Below, piece by piece: positions 30,455 through 40,273 of a DNA stretch of 64,000 nucleotides. The position numbers were made by a program, and so were the translations under genes. Source of the DNA: Prorocentrum cordatum (lineage: Eukaryota; Sar; Dinophyceae; Prorocentrales; Prorocentraceae); NCBI GenBank assembly GCA_963575745.1, contig CAUYUJ010020682.1:402501-466500 (forward strand), in the 5' to 3' direction. The notes beneath the pieces are model-generated. The model saw only the letters and a list, made by a program, of their open reading frames with translations. It was not told the origin of the DNA and ran no database searches. Numbering within the stretch: position 1 is the first letter of the stretch; every line of letters starts with the position of its first letter.

Positions 30455-33309
30455 TCAGGCCGTCCTGAGCTTCTTGGCTGGCCGCGGCTGCAGCCGCGGC
30501 CACGGCTTCACCACCAGGAAGTCGCCCGCGGACAGGGCGCAAGTGTTATGCATCTGGGGCACCCCCACCTGCACCTTGTTGACGCCTGCCCCGAACGTCA
30601 CGGTCTCCTTTCGGAGCTCCATGTTGGGCTCTGAGTCGGACTTTGCCACCGCCCAGAAGGGGCCGACAAAGGCGTCGGGGCCCCGCGACCCCTCAGCGTG
30701 GGGCCCTGCGAAATGCGGGCCCACGAAGAACTCGTAGAGGCCAACCTTCCCCAACGAGATGCTCTCCGCAACGCAGCCCGTGCTGACCCGCGTGGACGAG
30801 GCCGAAATGCGACCATTCCCACCGCGTGGAGCTACATGGCGCGCAGTCGGTAACATCACTGACCTCGTCGCTACGGCCTGACGTGCCCCGAGATCCTCGC
30901 TAGTGCTCAGCTCAGCGCAGCGCTCAGCGCGGCGACTTTCTGAACGCTCGCTTGCAGCGCGCGGCAGGTGGGTCCTGCAGGATCTCCAAGTGCAAAATGT
31001 TCGCCTGGTACTTCAGCGCTTGGAGCCGCAGCGCCATGTTGCATGCCCCCTTGAACGCGCCCATCGCCCAACCCTCGTGGGCTGGCGGCAAGTGCTCCTT
31101 CGCGAACGACAACTGCTCTTGCACCCTGGACGTCAACTTGTAATTCTCGAGCAATCTGTTTACTTCAATCCGCCCGCTCGGCTAACTGTTCCGTGCGCTG
31201 CAGCGCACCGACCAACCCATTGCAACTTAAGTACAGGAAATGCAATATCGCAGTTACTACCTAAAATCCCCCCTCCCTGCTCCCCACGGGCGGCGGGGTG
31301 GCTGCAGCCACGCAATGGAGATCTCTTCGCCCGCCAGGTCGTCGTGCAACTTCTTCTGGGCGGTGATCCCATTCTCCGAGATGGAGAGCACCTCGAAGAC
31401 GTCATCCACCTCCTTCTTCTGGACGATGTGCTTCCCCACGTCGAACCCTGCACGCCGCATGCGGAAGACGTTGCTCTTCAACTCGGCGGCCGACGACGCT
31501 GCCGCGCGCGGCGCGTCTGCATCGGCGCCCGCTGGCAACTCGGGCGCGCCATCGCCCTGCTTGTCGGTCTGCACCGCCTTGCCGAACTCGATCCCCAAGC
31601 TCTTCATCTGCAGCTGGGCTGGCTCCCCGAGCTCATGGAGGAAGACCCCTCTGGAGGATCGCTGCAGCGACATTGAATGGCGAAAAGCAGGGAGGGAGGG
31701 ACACCAGGAGCACACGAAAGGTGGCATGAGACGACACCTGTGCTATATCTGCGACGCATCCGAAAGTGCGGTCTCCTGGCGCTCGCTTCTTCACCAGGTA
31801 CATGGCGCAACGGACATCCAACTTTGTGATGTGCAAGAAGCCCTGCTCCGCTCCGATATCCAACCTCTTCACGAGCGACCTTGCGTCGGCCATGAGGTTG
31901 TCGGCCGCAGCCACGTCCGCCTTGCGGGACGCGACGTGGACGATCTCGTTTGCCTTGATCCGCCCATCGCTTCAGCGATTGCGTTTGGGAATAAAGCAAT
32001 GTAACGGTGCGTGTGTGTGTGTGTGGGGAGGGGGGAGGGGTGGGTACGCAGTTCTAACAATGCAGCGCAATGCATAGATGCGCTGCAGCGCATGTCACTA
32101 CAAGGGGGCGCCGACAAGCTTATGGATGGTCCTGCACATGCTATCCACCACGTGCTCGCCTGAATAGTTGGCCTTCACGAGCGCCGCTACGACATACGGG
32201 TGCGACTCCTGGTGCTTCCCCCATTTAATCGAATTCAACTTGCGCCAGAATTCAGAGCCGCACATCAAAGTTTGCCCCGAGACGTCCACATTCGTGAAGG
32301 TCTTGAGGGCTTCATCTATTTCACGGAGAAGTTCTCCGTTTTGTGGCCCGAGCTCAACAAACTTGCACAAGTCAGCGATCCACGCCTTGCAAGGTGGGTT
32401 CGCGTGGCCCGCTTGCTCGGCGATGTCGCGCCAATCGGGCTTGCTGGAACCCTCAGCGAGGCTGTGTGCCAAGAGCATCCGCCCACCTGCCTGCAGCAAG
32501 CGCCGAGCCGATCAAGTGCTGCAGCACTGTAAGATATAATGCTCCTGCTCCTCGTTCTCACCTCCTCCCCAACGCGCTCCCACTCATCACCCTCCTCGTG
32601 CATCATCCTGGTCCTTACTACATACCGCTATATACTATAGTGGGGATAGGCTGCAGCCTGACCGAATGATCTCGGTCTCGTGAACCGCCTCCCTGACGTC
32701 GGCGTTCAAAGCCCTCTGCACGAAGTTCTTGAGGCCCTTCACTTTGGCCACCGCGTGCTTGATGATCAACCACGTCAGGCCCTTTTTGACTGCCGTCGCA
32801 AGTTGCGGATGCAACGCGCACAGCTTTTCGGAGTCGATGTTGTCCCGAGAGTCTGCCAGCGCCTTCACTGTGGTCGGCGCCTTGGCCAGCACGCAGCGGA
32901 GGAAGACGTTCGTGTGGGAGCCGCCCACTGACGTATACCGCAATGAGTCCAGCGGGGGGCACCGACCCCCGCTGAGCCGCGAAAGGCGGTCGTTCGCCAT
33001 CGCGGTCTCTTCCAACTGCGCCCCCTGCGGGGCCTCGAAGGCAGCGGCTGCAGCCGTCTTGGCCAAGACGAAGCCCTGGGCGCAAATCTTCGCGCCTAAA
33101 TTGTGAGCCCGCGCAGGGTTCACTAACGAACCGCTGCGGTTCCGAATGTCGATGCCCATCTGGTTCGGTGGGACCTGCTGGTAATACGCTAGCCCCTCCG
33201 CCAGCAGGAACTCCTTCAGTTGATCCCACCCCGATGCCAACCTCCCCGAGGAATTGCTTTCCTCGATGTACTGCAAGATCTGCTCCTCCTGACGCGCCTG
33301 CAGCGCCAT
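30455..33309 (-). CDS. Family A gene, copy 1 (A1), ~6 exons, function unknown
   Basis: ATG 33309 (ALQARQEEQILQYIEESN). Approximate exons: 33309-32663 (GLAYYQQVPPNQMGIDIRNR, SVGGSHTNVFLRCVLAKAP), 32500-32100 (PDWRDIAEQAGHANPPCKAW, GSEFWRKLNSIKWGKHQESH), 31965-31745 (IKANEIVHVASRKADVAAAD, ITKLDVRCAMYLVKKRAPG), 31665-31314 (RAGFDVGKHIVQKKEVDDV), 31181-~30925 (HEGWAMGAFKGACNMALRL) and 30860-30455 (FVGPFWAVAKSDSEPNM). Order and content parallel A2 (51741-49585). Introns start at GTCAGGCTGCAGCC or GCGTGGCTGCAGCCAC and end after similar palindromes. No known domain; mostly helical and soluble-looking. A TATATATAG word lies just upstream of the ATG. Confidence 0.55.
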
Positions 33310-33444
33310 GCCAGCGCTATATATAGCGCCGAATGCAACGTGCGAGCCCGCGGGCGCGACGGCGGACGCGGCGCGCGGCCGCAGCTTGAGACAAGCTGTC
33401 GCGCGGCGTGCGCGTGAACATCGACTTGCATGGACATGCAACTT

Positions 33445-33895
33445 GCGAGCAAAAATGTTGATCTGGGCTGCAGCCCGAGGCCCATGAAGCACGAGCGCGC
33501 ACGCGCTGCAGCGCGATGCGACATCACGACGACAACATTTTGTTGCGCTGCAGCGCAAAGTAACATACGTGCTATCAAATTTGGAGCGCTGCAGCGCTCA
33601 ATGCGACCATTGAAAAACAACGAATACAACAACACATAATTGACATGTGCATTCAAATTCCATGCAAACGGAGCTGGACGAAAATGAAGATCCGAACACC
33701 GTGCAACTAGAAAACATGCATTAACTCAACATTCAGCGCTGCAGCGCTTCATATTCAGCGCACGCAGCGCTTCATGTTCATATAAATCCGAAGGCAGCGC
33801 TGCAGCGCTTCTCATATGTAAGGCAAAAATCCAGGACACCGGCTCCAAATCCAAATGCAAAATTTGTAGCGCTGCAACGCTCAACGAACAAACTC
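33445..33895. repeat. Cluster of GCGCTGCAGCGC palindromes upstream of A1
   Basis: Palindromes near 33463, 33505, 33545, 33585, 33735 and 33797, plus an imperfect one near 33870, in ~450 bp with no open frame. It may be the remnants of introns of a lost upstream gene. Confidence 0.65.
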
Positions 33896-33959
33896 AGCTC
33901 TTTCAAGACGTGGATGTACCTTTTTTCCCTGTGCATGGCCCTTGGATAACAAGTGCAAT

Positions 33960-34203
33960 GTAACCGCTAAGTCACTTATAACCTACTTAGCTAACTTGCT
34001 ATAAGTGGTTATAAGTGGTTAGCGAAGTGCGCTAAGCACTTAGCTAACTGGTTATAAGTGGATAGCTAAGTACTTACTATGTCATGACTAAGTGGGCCAC
34101 TTAGTAATGACTGAGTAATTACTTAGCTAAGTCCGCTAACTACTTACTAAGTACTTAACTTAGCGTAGTAAGTATGTTAAGTACTTAGCAACCGCCGCGG
34201 CCA
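33960..34203. repeat. Degenerate TAAGTGGTTA repeats at the left edge of satellite array ii
   Basis: AT-rich words such as TTATAAGTGGTTAGC and ACTTAGTAATGACT. The edge towards the satellite reads TAGCAACCGCCGCGGCCATCC, the inverse of the right edge of array i. Confidence 0.75.
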
Positions 34204-34815
34204 TCCAAGCATGGGTGGGTTTCGGGCGAGAAATTATCGCGTGGGGGGGGCAAGAACAGAGCTCTCCCAGGGTGGGGATGCCGGGGCCAGGAGGGGGATA
34301 TGCAGGGGTTCGAGCGAGAAGTTGTTCCGTGGGGGGGCCCAAGAACAGAGCTCTCCCGGGGTGGGGATGCCGGGGCCAGGATGGGGGCATGGGTGAGTTT
34401 CGGGCGAGAAATTGTTGTGTCGGGATCCCAAGAACAATTCTCGCGGGGTGGGGATGCCGGGGCCAAGAGGGGGAAATTGTCGTGCGGGGGCCCCCAAGAA
34501 CAGAGCTCTCCCAGGGTGGGGATGCCGGGGCAAGGAGGGGGGTATAGGTCGGTTTCGGGTAAGAAATTGTCGTGTGAGGGGTCCCAAGAACAGAGCTCTC
34601 CCAGGGTGGGGCCAGGAGAGGGGCATGGGTGGGGTTCGGGCGAGAAGTTGTCGTGTGGTGGGTCCCAAGAACAGCGCTCTCCTGGGGTGGCTATGCTGGG
34701 GTCAGGAGGGGGGCATGGGTGGGTTTCGGGCGAGATTTTGTCGCGCGGAGGGGCCCAAGCACAGAGCTCTCCCGGGGTGGGGATGCCAGGGCCAGGAGGG
34801 GGGGCATGGGGCGAC
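34203..34815 (+). repeat. G-rich ~91-bp satellite, array ii (left part)
   Basis: About seven units, same strand orientation as the other arrays, some shortened. It is interrupted at its right side by a TIR-flanked insert and resumes at 35961. Confidence 0.85.
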
Positions 34816-35960
34816 CGGGTGATGCTGTGGCCCGTTTGGTGTTTGTGTGGCCCGTTGGGTGTTTGTGTGGCCCAGCGCGCGGCCGGATGGGTGTTGCCGT
34901 GGCCCGTGCTGGCGTGTAAATTACAACGAGTGTGTAGAGACCTCCGTTGTGACTTGCAGAACTCTTGCCGACTCTTAAAGGCGTGCACTTCCACCGAGGA
35001 AACTATGGCCACGTGAACACCCATCCGGATGCGCGTTCAAACAAGTTGGTAGGGTGGTAGCAGGGCGGATGACGGACGGATGACCACGAAAACGAACGAC
35101 GAACAACGACGACGAGGGAAACATGGAAGAAAGGGACAGGAGGGGCGGGGGGGGGGAAGAATTACGGACGGGGAGGGGGCATGAAATGCCGCGGAGAACG
35201 GAGGGTGGACGCAAGGGGGCGAGGGGGAAGGAATACGGTAACTTCATGGTCGGGCGGCCCGCGCTGGCCAGCGGGACCGCGCCGGGCGTCGGTCGACTGC
35301 GCGGCCACGCGAACAAGAACAAGCCGCCAGATGTGTAGCTGTGTTTCGCATATTGCCCTACGGCATGGCGCAGTCATGTAGTAGTGACTATATTGTGAAC
35401 CACAATGTGATACGAACCCTACAAGCCCACTGAAGCGGCATACTATATTAGCAGCGCTTCAGAACGAGACCGTGGCAATGATAGCCGGACGTGCCCACGC
35501 CATTCCAGTTCCACAGATGGAACGCGCGAGTCGTGGACACGGCGCTGGCGCTCGATGCCTCGAAATTGTCAGGCGAGTTCCCCGCCGCGTCGAACCTCGC
35601 GTGCACGAGGGCCCTGATGCCCACGCCCGGGCGCCTGGGCACGGCGAACGCCTCCAGCAAGCGCTGGGCCGCGCATGGCCAATGACGACCGCGTTCGAAA
35701 TAAGCATCTGGGTCTGACCAGCCTCCAGGGGCGCGCGGGTGCAACCCTGGAGTTCCGCCCGCAACAGGCCCACCATATGCCCACCAGAGGCTCGTCATAT
35801 GCCGAAGGGTGGGGCCCAGAGGGGGGTGCATCAGCCAGTGCCCAGCCCCCCCCCCCCCCTCTGCCGCACTCGACAATCCATATGCTCCAGAACACGCCTG
35901 GCCACGCAAACACCCACCGGGCCACGCAAACACTCGCCGGGCCATGCAAACACCTTCTCT
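34816..35960. mobile_element. TIR-flanked ~1.15-kb insert in the satellite
   Basis: The ends carry inverted copies of 20-22-bp sub-repeats: TGTGGCCCGTTTGGTGTTTG on the left (~34830-34880) and the reverse complement of GGCCCGGCGAGTGTTTGCG on the right (~35895-35950). The first ~35 bp of each end align without gaps with about 22 matches. Satellite units continue on both sides. Inside are a - strand open frame (35448-35945) and no recognisable transposase. Confidence 0.5.
35448..35945 (-). CDS. Hypothetical protein inside the TIR insert
   Basis: 165-codon frame; the more protein-like half is GWSDPDAYFERGRHWPCAAQ, VHARFDAAGNSPDNFEASSA, RAFHLWNWNGVGTSGYHCHG and a stop at 35448. I recognise no domain. 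It could be an exon captured by the element or a chance frame in GC-rich DNA. Confidence 0.28.
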   Translation of the reverse strand: MARRVFAWPGGCLRGQACSGAYGLSSAAEGGGGAGHWLMHPPLGPTLRHMTSLWWAYGGPVAGGTPGLHPRAPGGWSDPDAYFERGRHWPCAAQRLLEAFAVPRRPGVGIRALVHARFDAAGNSPDNFEASSASAVSTTRAFHLWNWNGVGTSGYHCHGLVLKRC

Positions 35961-36705
35961 CGGGTATGGGTGGGTTTCGGGCGAGAAATTATCGAGGAGG
36001 GGGTTCCATGAACAGAGCTCCCGGGGCGGGGGTGCCGGGGCCAGGAGGGGGGCATGGGCGGGTTCCGGGCGAGAAATTATCGCGTGGGGGGGGCAAGAAC
36101 AGAGCTCTCCCAGGGTGGGGATGCCGGGGCCAGGAGGGGGGCATAGGGGAGCTTTCGGGCGAGAAATTGTCGCGTGGAGGGCTCCAAGAACAGAGCTCTC
36201 CCGGGGGGGGATGCCGGGGCCAGGAGGGCGGTATGGGTGGGTTTCGGGCGAGAAATTGTCTTGTGGGAGGGACGTATGGGTGGGGTTCGGGCCCTATGAA
36301 CAGAGCTCTCCCTGCATGGTTGGTGATGCTGGGGCCAGAGGCGGCATGGGTGGGTTTCGGAAGAGAAAATGTCGCGTGGGGGGGCCCAAGAACAGAGGTC
36401 TCCTGGGATGGGGATGCCAGGGCCAGGGGAAGGGCATGGGTGGGTTTCGGCCGCGAAATTGTCGCGTGGGGGGGCCCAAGAACAGAGTTCTCCCGGGGTG
36501 GGGATGCCGGGGCCAGGAGGTGGGCATCGGTGAGTGTTCTTGCGAACATTGTCGCGTGCGGGGGCCCAAGAACAGAGCTCTCCCAGGGTGGGGATGCCGG
36601 GGCCAGGGGGGGGTATGGATGTGTGGGGGGTCCCAAGAACAGAGCTCTCCTTGCGCGTGGATGCCGTATCGGGCGAGATTTTGTTGAGGGGGGGCCCCCA
36701 CTGAG
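35961..36705 (+). repeat. G-rich ~91-bp satellite, array ii (right part)
   Basis: About eight units with GAGCTCTCC-like boxes from ~36015 to ~36645. The right edge, CTGAGATGCATCCTTGG then TTGTTAAGG, resembles the inverted left edge of the array fragment at ~52555. Confidence 0.85.
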
Positions 36706-36719
36706 ATGCATCCTTGGTT

Positions 36720-36880
36720 TGTTAAGGTTTAGGGTGTTTAGCTAAAGTTTAGCGAAGTTATACAGTTTATCAGCAGTTATCCAAAACGGAGTTATAAACT
36801 TTATAAACTTTAGCGTTCGCTTTAACAAACATAAAAAACAACGTTTTCATACGTTCCTTTGTTACTTCTCACATCAGTTT
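36720..36880. other. AT-rich border of satellite array ii
   Basis: TTAGCTAAAGTTTAGCG, AAACTTTATAAACTTTAGCG and similar words; no gene. Low GC is unusual for the window and is shared with 52200-52560. Confidence 0.5.
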
Positions 36881-36884
36881 GCAC

Positions 36885-37045
36885 TACGTAAGTTGCACCG
36901 CGTAGGATGCACCGCATAGGTTGCACCGCGCTACATAGGTTGCACCACTACAGATTGCACCGCTTAGCATGCACCACATAGGTTGTACCACAGCACATAA
37001 TGCACCACATAGGTTGCACCACGTAGGTTGCACCGCATATGTAGG
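36885..37045. repeat. ~14-16-bp tandem repeat, ATAGGTTGCACCRC
   Basis: About ten degenerate units (TAGGTTGCACCGCG, TAGGATGCACCGCA, TAGGTTGTACCACA and so on). Confidence 0.85.
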
Positions 37046-37354
37046 GGCGGGCGCGTAGCACCAGGTCCGCCGCCGAATGTCGCCTCTGCCTCTCCATCTG
37101 TCGTCGTGGTCGTCGTCGGGGCCCCGTGGTTTCAGGCGCCTGCGGGAGGAGGAGGAGGCAGCAGGGGCAAGAAGGATGAGGAGGAGGAGGAGAAGCGGAG
37201 CAGCCCTCCTCATTTCTCATCCTCCTCCTGTTCGTTGCCTTCAGCCGCAATGGCTTAAATGCGCAGACATCGTTTCTTGATGGGCTGTGCGGCGGGGCTA
37301 CGCGAAGCGCATGCGAATTCTTTTTTCCTGAGCGCAAAGCGCCAGCAAAGCCCA

Positions 37355-39427
37355 TCATGAAAACTCCAATGGCAGGATAGTGCCGACGGTGCCGTCTGCG
37401 TACACGCAGTGTTCTACTGCAGCCAAAATAGCTTTGGTCTCCCAGCACTCCACTGGGGTCTCAGAAAGTATCCACACTGCCTTTGCAGTACCAGGGGTGC
37501 GCCGAGAAAGTTCCATAACCTCCTTCATAGAAACAGCTTCTCCACTGACTGCGAAATGCAACTTCACGCGGGCGGCAAGTATGCCATCGGAGCCGTTCAA
37601 AAGCACAGCGTCCCCTTGCGTGCATAAGCCGAGCTGGCTGAAGCGAGAATCTTTACCTGCGTTCACTGGGCTATCATCACCTTCCAAACCCAATGCGTCC
37701 AAGATCAGCTGCCTGCTCTTCTTGGGCGCCTTGCGGCCCTGCAACAAGCCGACGTCATAATTGAAACTGTGGCTCGTTATTGCTGACAGGTGATGGGCAA
37801 CGCATTCGCTCAGCAACGACTTGCTGGCTGACCCAGGGATGTTCGCCAGCTCGGTGGCGTATCTCTTTGGCATTCTATGGTTCCTCCCAAGGACGAAGCA
37901 GTTCAAGAGCCTCCCGTTTCTTTCGAGTAGCCCAGGGAGGAGGAGAAGCCAGTGGCATTTTGGTGTCAAAGACTCATATCCAAAAGCAGCAGTGACATAT
38001 TCCAAGAACTTATGAACACAACCTAGAAGCCTCGCTGGGCTCACGTCGATCCGACTGGTTGCAACTACCAGCTGCGACAGCTGAACGCAAGCTACAATAG
38101 CGTCGCAAGCCGCACTGGCTGCCCCCATAGGTCGCAGGACCGTCTGAGTGAATAGCATCAGCACGCCAAGAATAGACAATACATCAGACGCCTGGCATTT
38201 TACGTGTTGGGCCTTTCTGTGCTTGTCCTTCCGATCAGCATTGAAAATGCTGTCTACATGCGTAGCGTGAAATCTTCCAGGGGACACCCAATTTGCCAAG
38301 AAGTCAGAGAATAACTCCCACACGCCATTAAGCCCAGCAGATATGAACTCTTCGAAAGTTAGGAAGATCACGAGATTCACAACACCGTCGACGAACAGCG
38401 CGTGCATGTAGTCATGCATAAACACCTCTGTTGGGTTGATCAGCCTGTCTAAGGCTCTATCGAGCAGTAAGCCTCGCTTTGCAAACGTTAAGCCCAGCGC
38501 CTGCTGCAACAGAACAAACTCTTCATTAGACAGAGTCCGCGACATGCGCTCCAGATACTTGACATTGGCGCGAAGCGCATGGTCAGTGGACGCCACGAGC
38601 TCATCGAGACGTATTTCGTTGCAACGCAACATGGCTGAACCATCCTCATCAACAACCCTTGAATCGGCTGTGAACATATTCTTACAAAGCATACGAAACT
38701 TGGACGCGCCGTCGCCCCTTGCTTGCCAAACAGCTTTATGAGCGCCCCAGTCTTGCAACACCACGCCGACTTTAGCAGACAGCCTGAAGCTATCCCCGTC
38801 TAAGTCAAGGGCAATTCCACCGTCTCGGAAATGAAAGCCATCAGGCTTGAAAAAACATTTAATAGCCTCAGCGAATGCTTGGCTCAACCCAGCAGGGAGG
38901 GAATTCACAGAACCGGAGAATTCAGCCATCAGCACAAACCAGCTCTCCTCGTAACTGAGCGCGCTCACACCGAATTCCAAGAAGCTCCAATACATAGATT
39001 GGAATTTTCTGTGGTTCGCTGGTGATGAGGGGTTCCCTGGTGTGACTTCGTCAGAATACAAAATCAAGTTCCATGGCTTTTCGGGCGTCGATGGGCGAAG
39101 CATCAGCTGGCGTTTCAAGAACTTCCGAAAATTCGCACTCTCTTCGACAGCTGCCGCTAAGGATGCGAACGGGCAGGCGATGGGTATGCTAGCTGGTTCT
39201 CCCTCTGCATCAGCGCGCGTGAAGCTTTGCACTATAGGACCGTGCTGGCCGACAGTTGTGGTAACAGCATCCCTCGCGGCACGCATGGAATTCCGATTCA
39301 TGACTTCTGGGGGACCATTGCCCCTCACGTCCGCCAGAATTGCCGCTGAAGCAGAAGCCGCGCAGTGAGGCTTGGAACGACGGAACTCATTAAGCCTGCG
39401 CAGCTTAGCAGCCCGCGGCGGCTGCAT
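37355..39427 (-). CDS. Family E gene, copy 2 (E2): intronless transposase-like protein
   Basis: Intact 690-codon ORF from ATG 39427, chosen because an SL relic lies 34 nt upstream and similarity to E1 starts here (KLRRLNEFRRSKPH versus KLRQLPRLRAELPF). Motif 1: LILYSDEVTPGNP. Motif 2: VVLQDWGAHKAVW, followed by FRMLCKNMF (one Cys of the E1 CxxC pair is lost). Motif 3: FMHDYMHALFVDGVVNLVIF. The C-terminal half has TPKCHWLLLLPGLLERNGRL, CFVLGRNHRMPKRYATEL and QGDAVLLNGSDGILAARVK. The motif spacing suggests a DDE-type transposase (inference, unsupported by any search). The lack of introns and the SL relic mark it as a processed copy. Flanked by D2 upstream. Confidence 0.72.
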   Translation of the reverse strand: MQPPRAAKLRRLNEFRRSKPHCAASASAAILADVRGNGPPEVMNRNSMRAARDAVTTTVGQHGPIVQSFTRADAEGEPASIPIACPFASLAAAVEESANFRKFLKRQLMLRPSTPEKPWNLILYSDEVTPGNPSSPANHRKFQSMYWSFLEFGVSALSYEESWFVLMAEFSGSVNSLPAGLSQAFAEAIKCFFKPDGFHFRDGGIALDLDGDSFRLSAKVGVVLQDWGAHKAVWQARGDGASKFRMLCKNMFTADSRVVDEDGSAMLRCNEIRLDELVASTDHALRANVKYLERMSRTLSNEEFVLLQQALGLTFAKRGLLLDRALDRLINPTEVFMHDYMHALFVDGVVNLVIFLTFEEFISAGLNGVWELFSDFLANWVSPGRFHATHVDSIFNADRKDKHRKAQHVKCQASDVLSILGVLMLFTQTVLRPMGAASAACDAIVACVQLSQLVVATSRIDVSPARLLGCVHKFLEYVTAAFGYESLTPKCHWLLLLPGLLERNGRLLNCFVLGRNHRMPKRYATELANIPGSASKSLLSECVAHHLSAITSHSFNYDVGLLQGRKAPKKSRQLILDALGLEGDDSPVNAGKDSRFSQLGLCTQGDAVLLNGSDGILAARVKLHFAVSGEAVSMKEVMELSRRTPGTAKAVWILSETPVECWETKAILAAVEHCVYADGTVGTILPLEFS

Positions 39428-39460
39428 CCGAAACTGCGGTAGACGCTGCAAAGCCCGAGG

Positions 39461-39481
39461 TCTGAGCGAAATGGGCCACGG
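39461..39481 (-). other. Spliced-leader relic upstream of E2
   Basis: The - strand reads CCGTGGCCCATTTCGCTCAG, matching the leader at most positions with two single-base indels, 34 nt before the ATG. Confidence 0.62.
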
Positions 39482-39742
39482 ACGGGGGCGCCAGCTCTTG
39501 CTCCAGAACGAGGGTGCGCAATTGATGAAGCGAGGAGCATGCATTCTTTTCTTGACGCGCCCCTCCAGGCTTGCAACCCGTTCTCGAGAGCCAGGTGTTA
39601 ACCGAGGCTTAGCACGCAGTGCTTGTATATTATGCGAAAAACCTGTCTATATGATAGTGCAACAATGACCGTCTCAGGACTTCCCATCAGCGTCGTCGAT
39701 CGCCTTGACGGCTGCAGCCCACGCCTCAGCGGTCGGCTTAGG

Positions 39743-39766
39743 CCCCCCCCCCCCCCCCCCCCCCCC
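39743..39766 (+). repeat. C24 homopolymer
   Basis: Uninterrupted C-run in the spacer between D2 and E2. Confidence 0.95.
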
Positions 39767-39934
39767 GGAGCTCTCGGTGTAGTGGCCCGACCAGCCCATG
39801 GGGCTTTAGGCGCGTTCTGTGAGATGCTCTGTTACCCTCGCCACCATTCCCGCTCGCTCACGGCCCTGACTACGGCCCCCGACCCCAAGACGAACGATGG
39901 GCACATGAGGCGAGGATTGGTTGGTAGCAGAGGG

Positions 39935-40150
39935 GGGGGGGGGGATGAGGAGGAGCTATAGGAGGAGGAGCCTACTATAGATGTAGGAGGGGAAGGACGG
40001 AGGAGGGGCGAGGAAGGAGAGAGGGGAAGAGGAGGAAAGGAGGGAGGAAGGAGAAGGAGGAGAGGAGGGGGCGGGGGAGGGAGCAGCTAGGGATGGGGGA
40101 GGAGGGAGGATGGAGGAGGGAGGAGGAGGAGGAGAAGGATGGAGGGTTCA
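39935..40150 (+). repeat. GGA-rich polypurine tract
   Basis: GGAGGA/GGAAGG words, no gene. Further G-rich sequence with GGGGTGGGGG words follows at 40275-40360. Confidence 0.8.
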
Positions 40151-40273
40151 AAAAAACTATCCAAAACAAGTAATTTATACCACTACGAGAGGGATGATGG
40201 AGAATGAGGAGGAGTTCAAGGAGGGTGGGCGGAGGAGGACGTTACCAAGACACCCAAGCATCGCGACATCAAC

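Noticed and set aside
35100-35340. Small + strand ORF with RGGGGEELRTGRGHEM
   Set aside because: Low-complexity G/A-rich DNA with no paralogue in the window and no start context.
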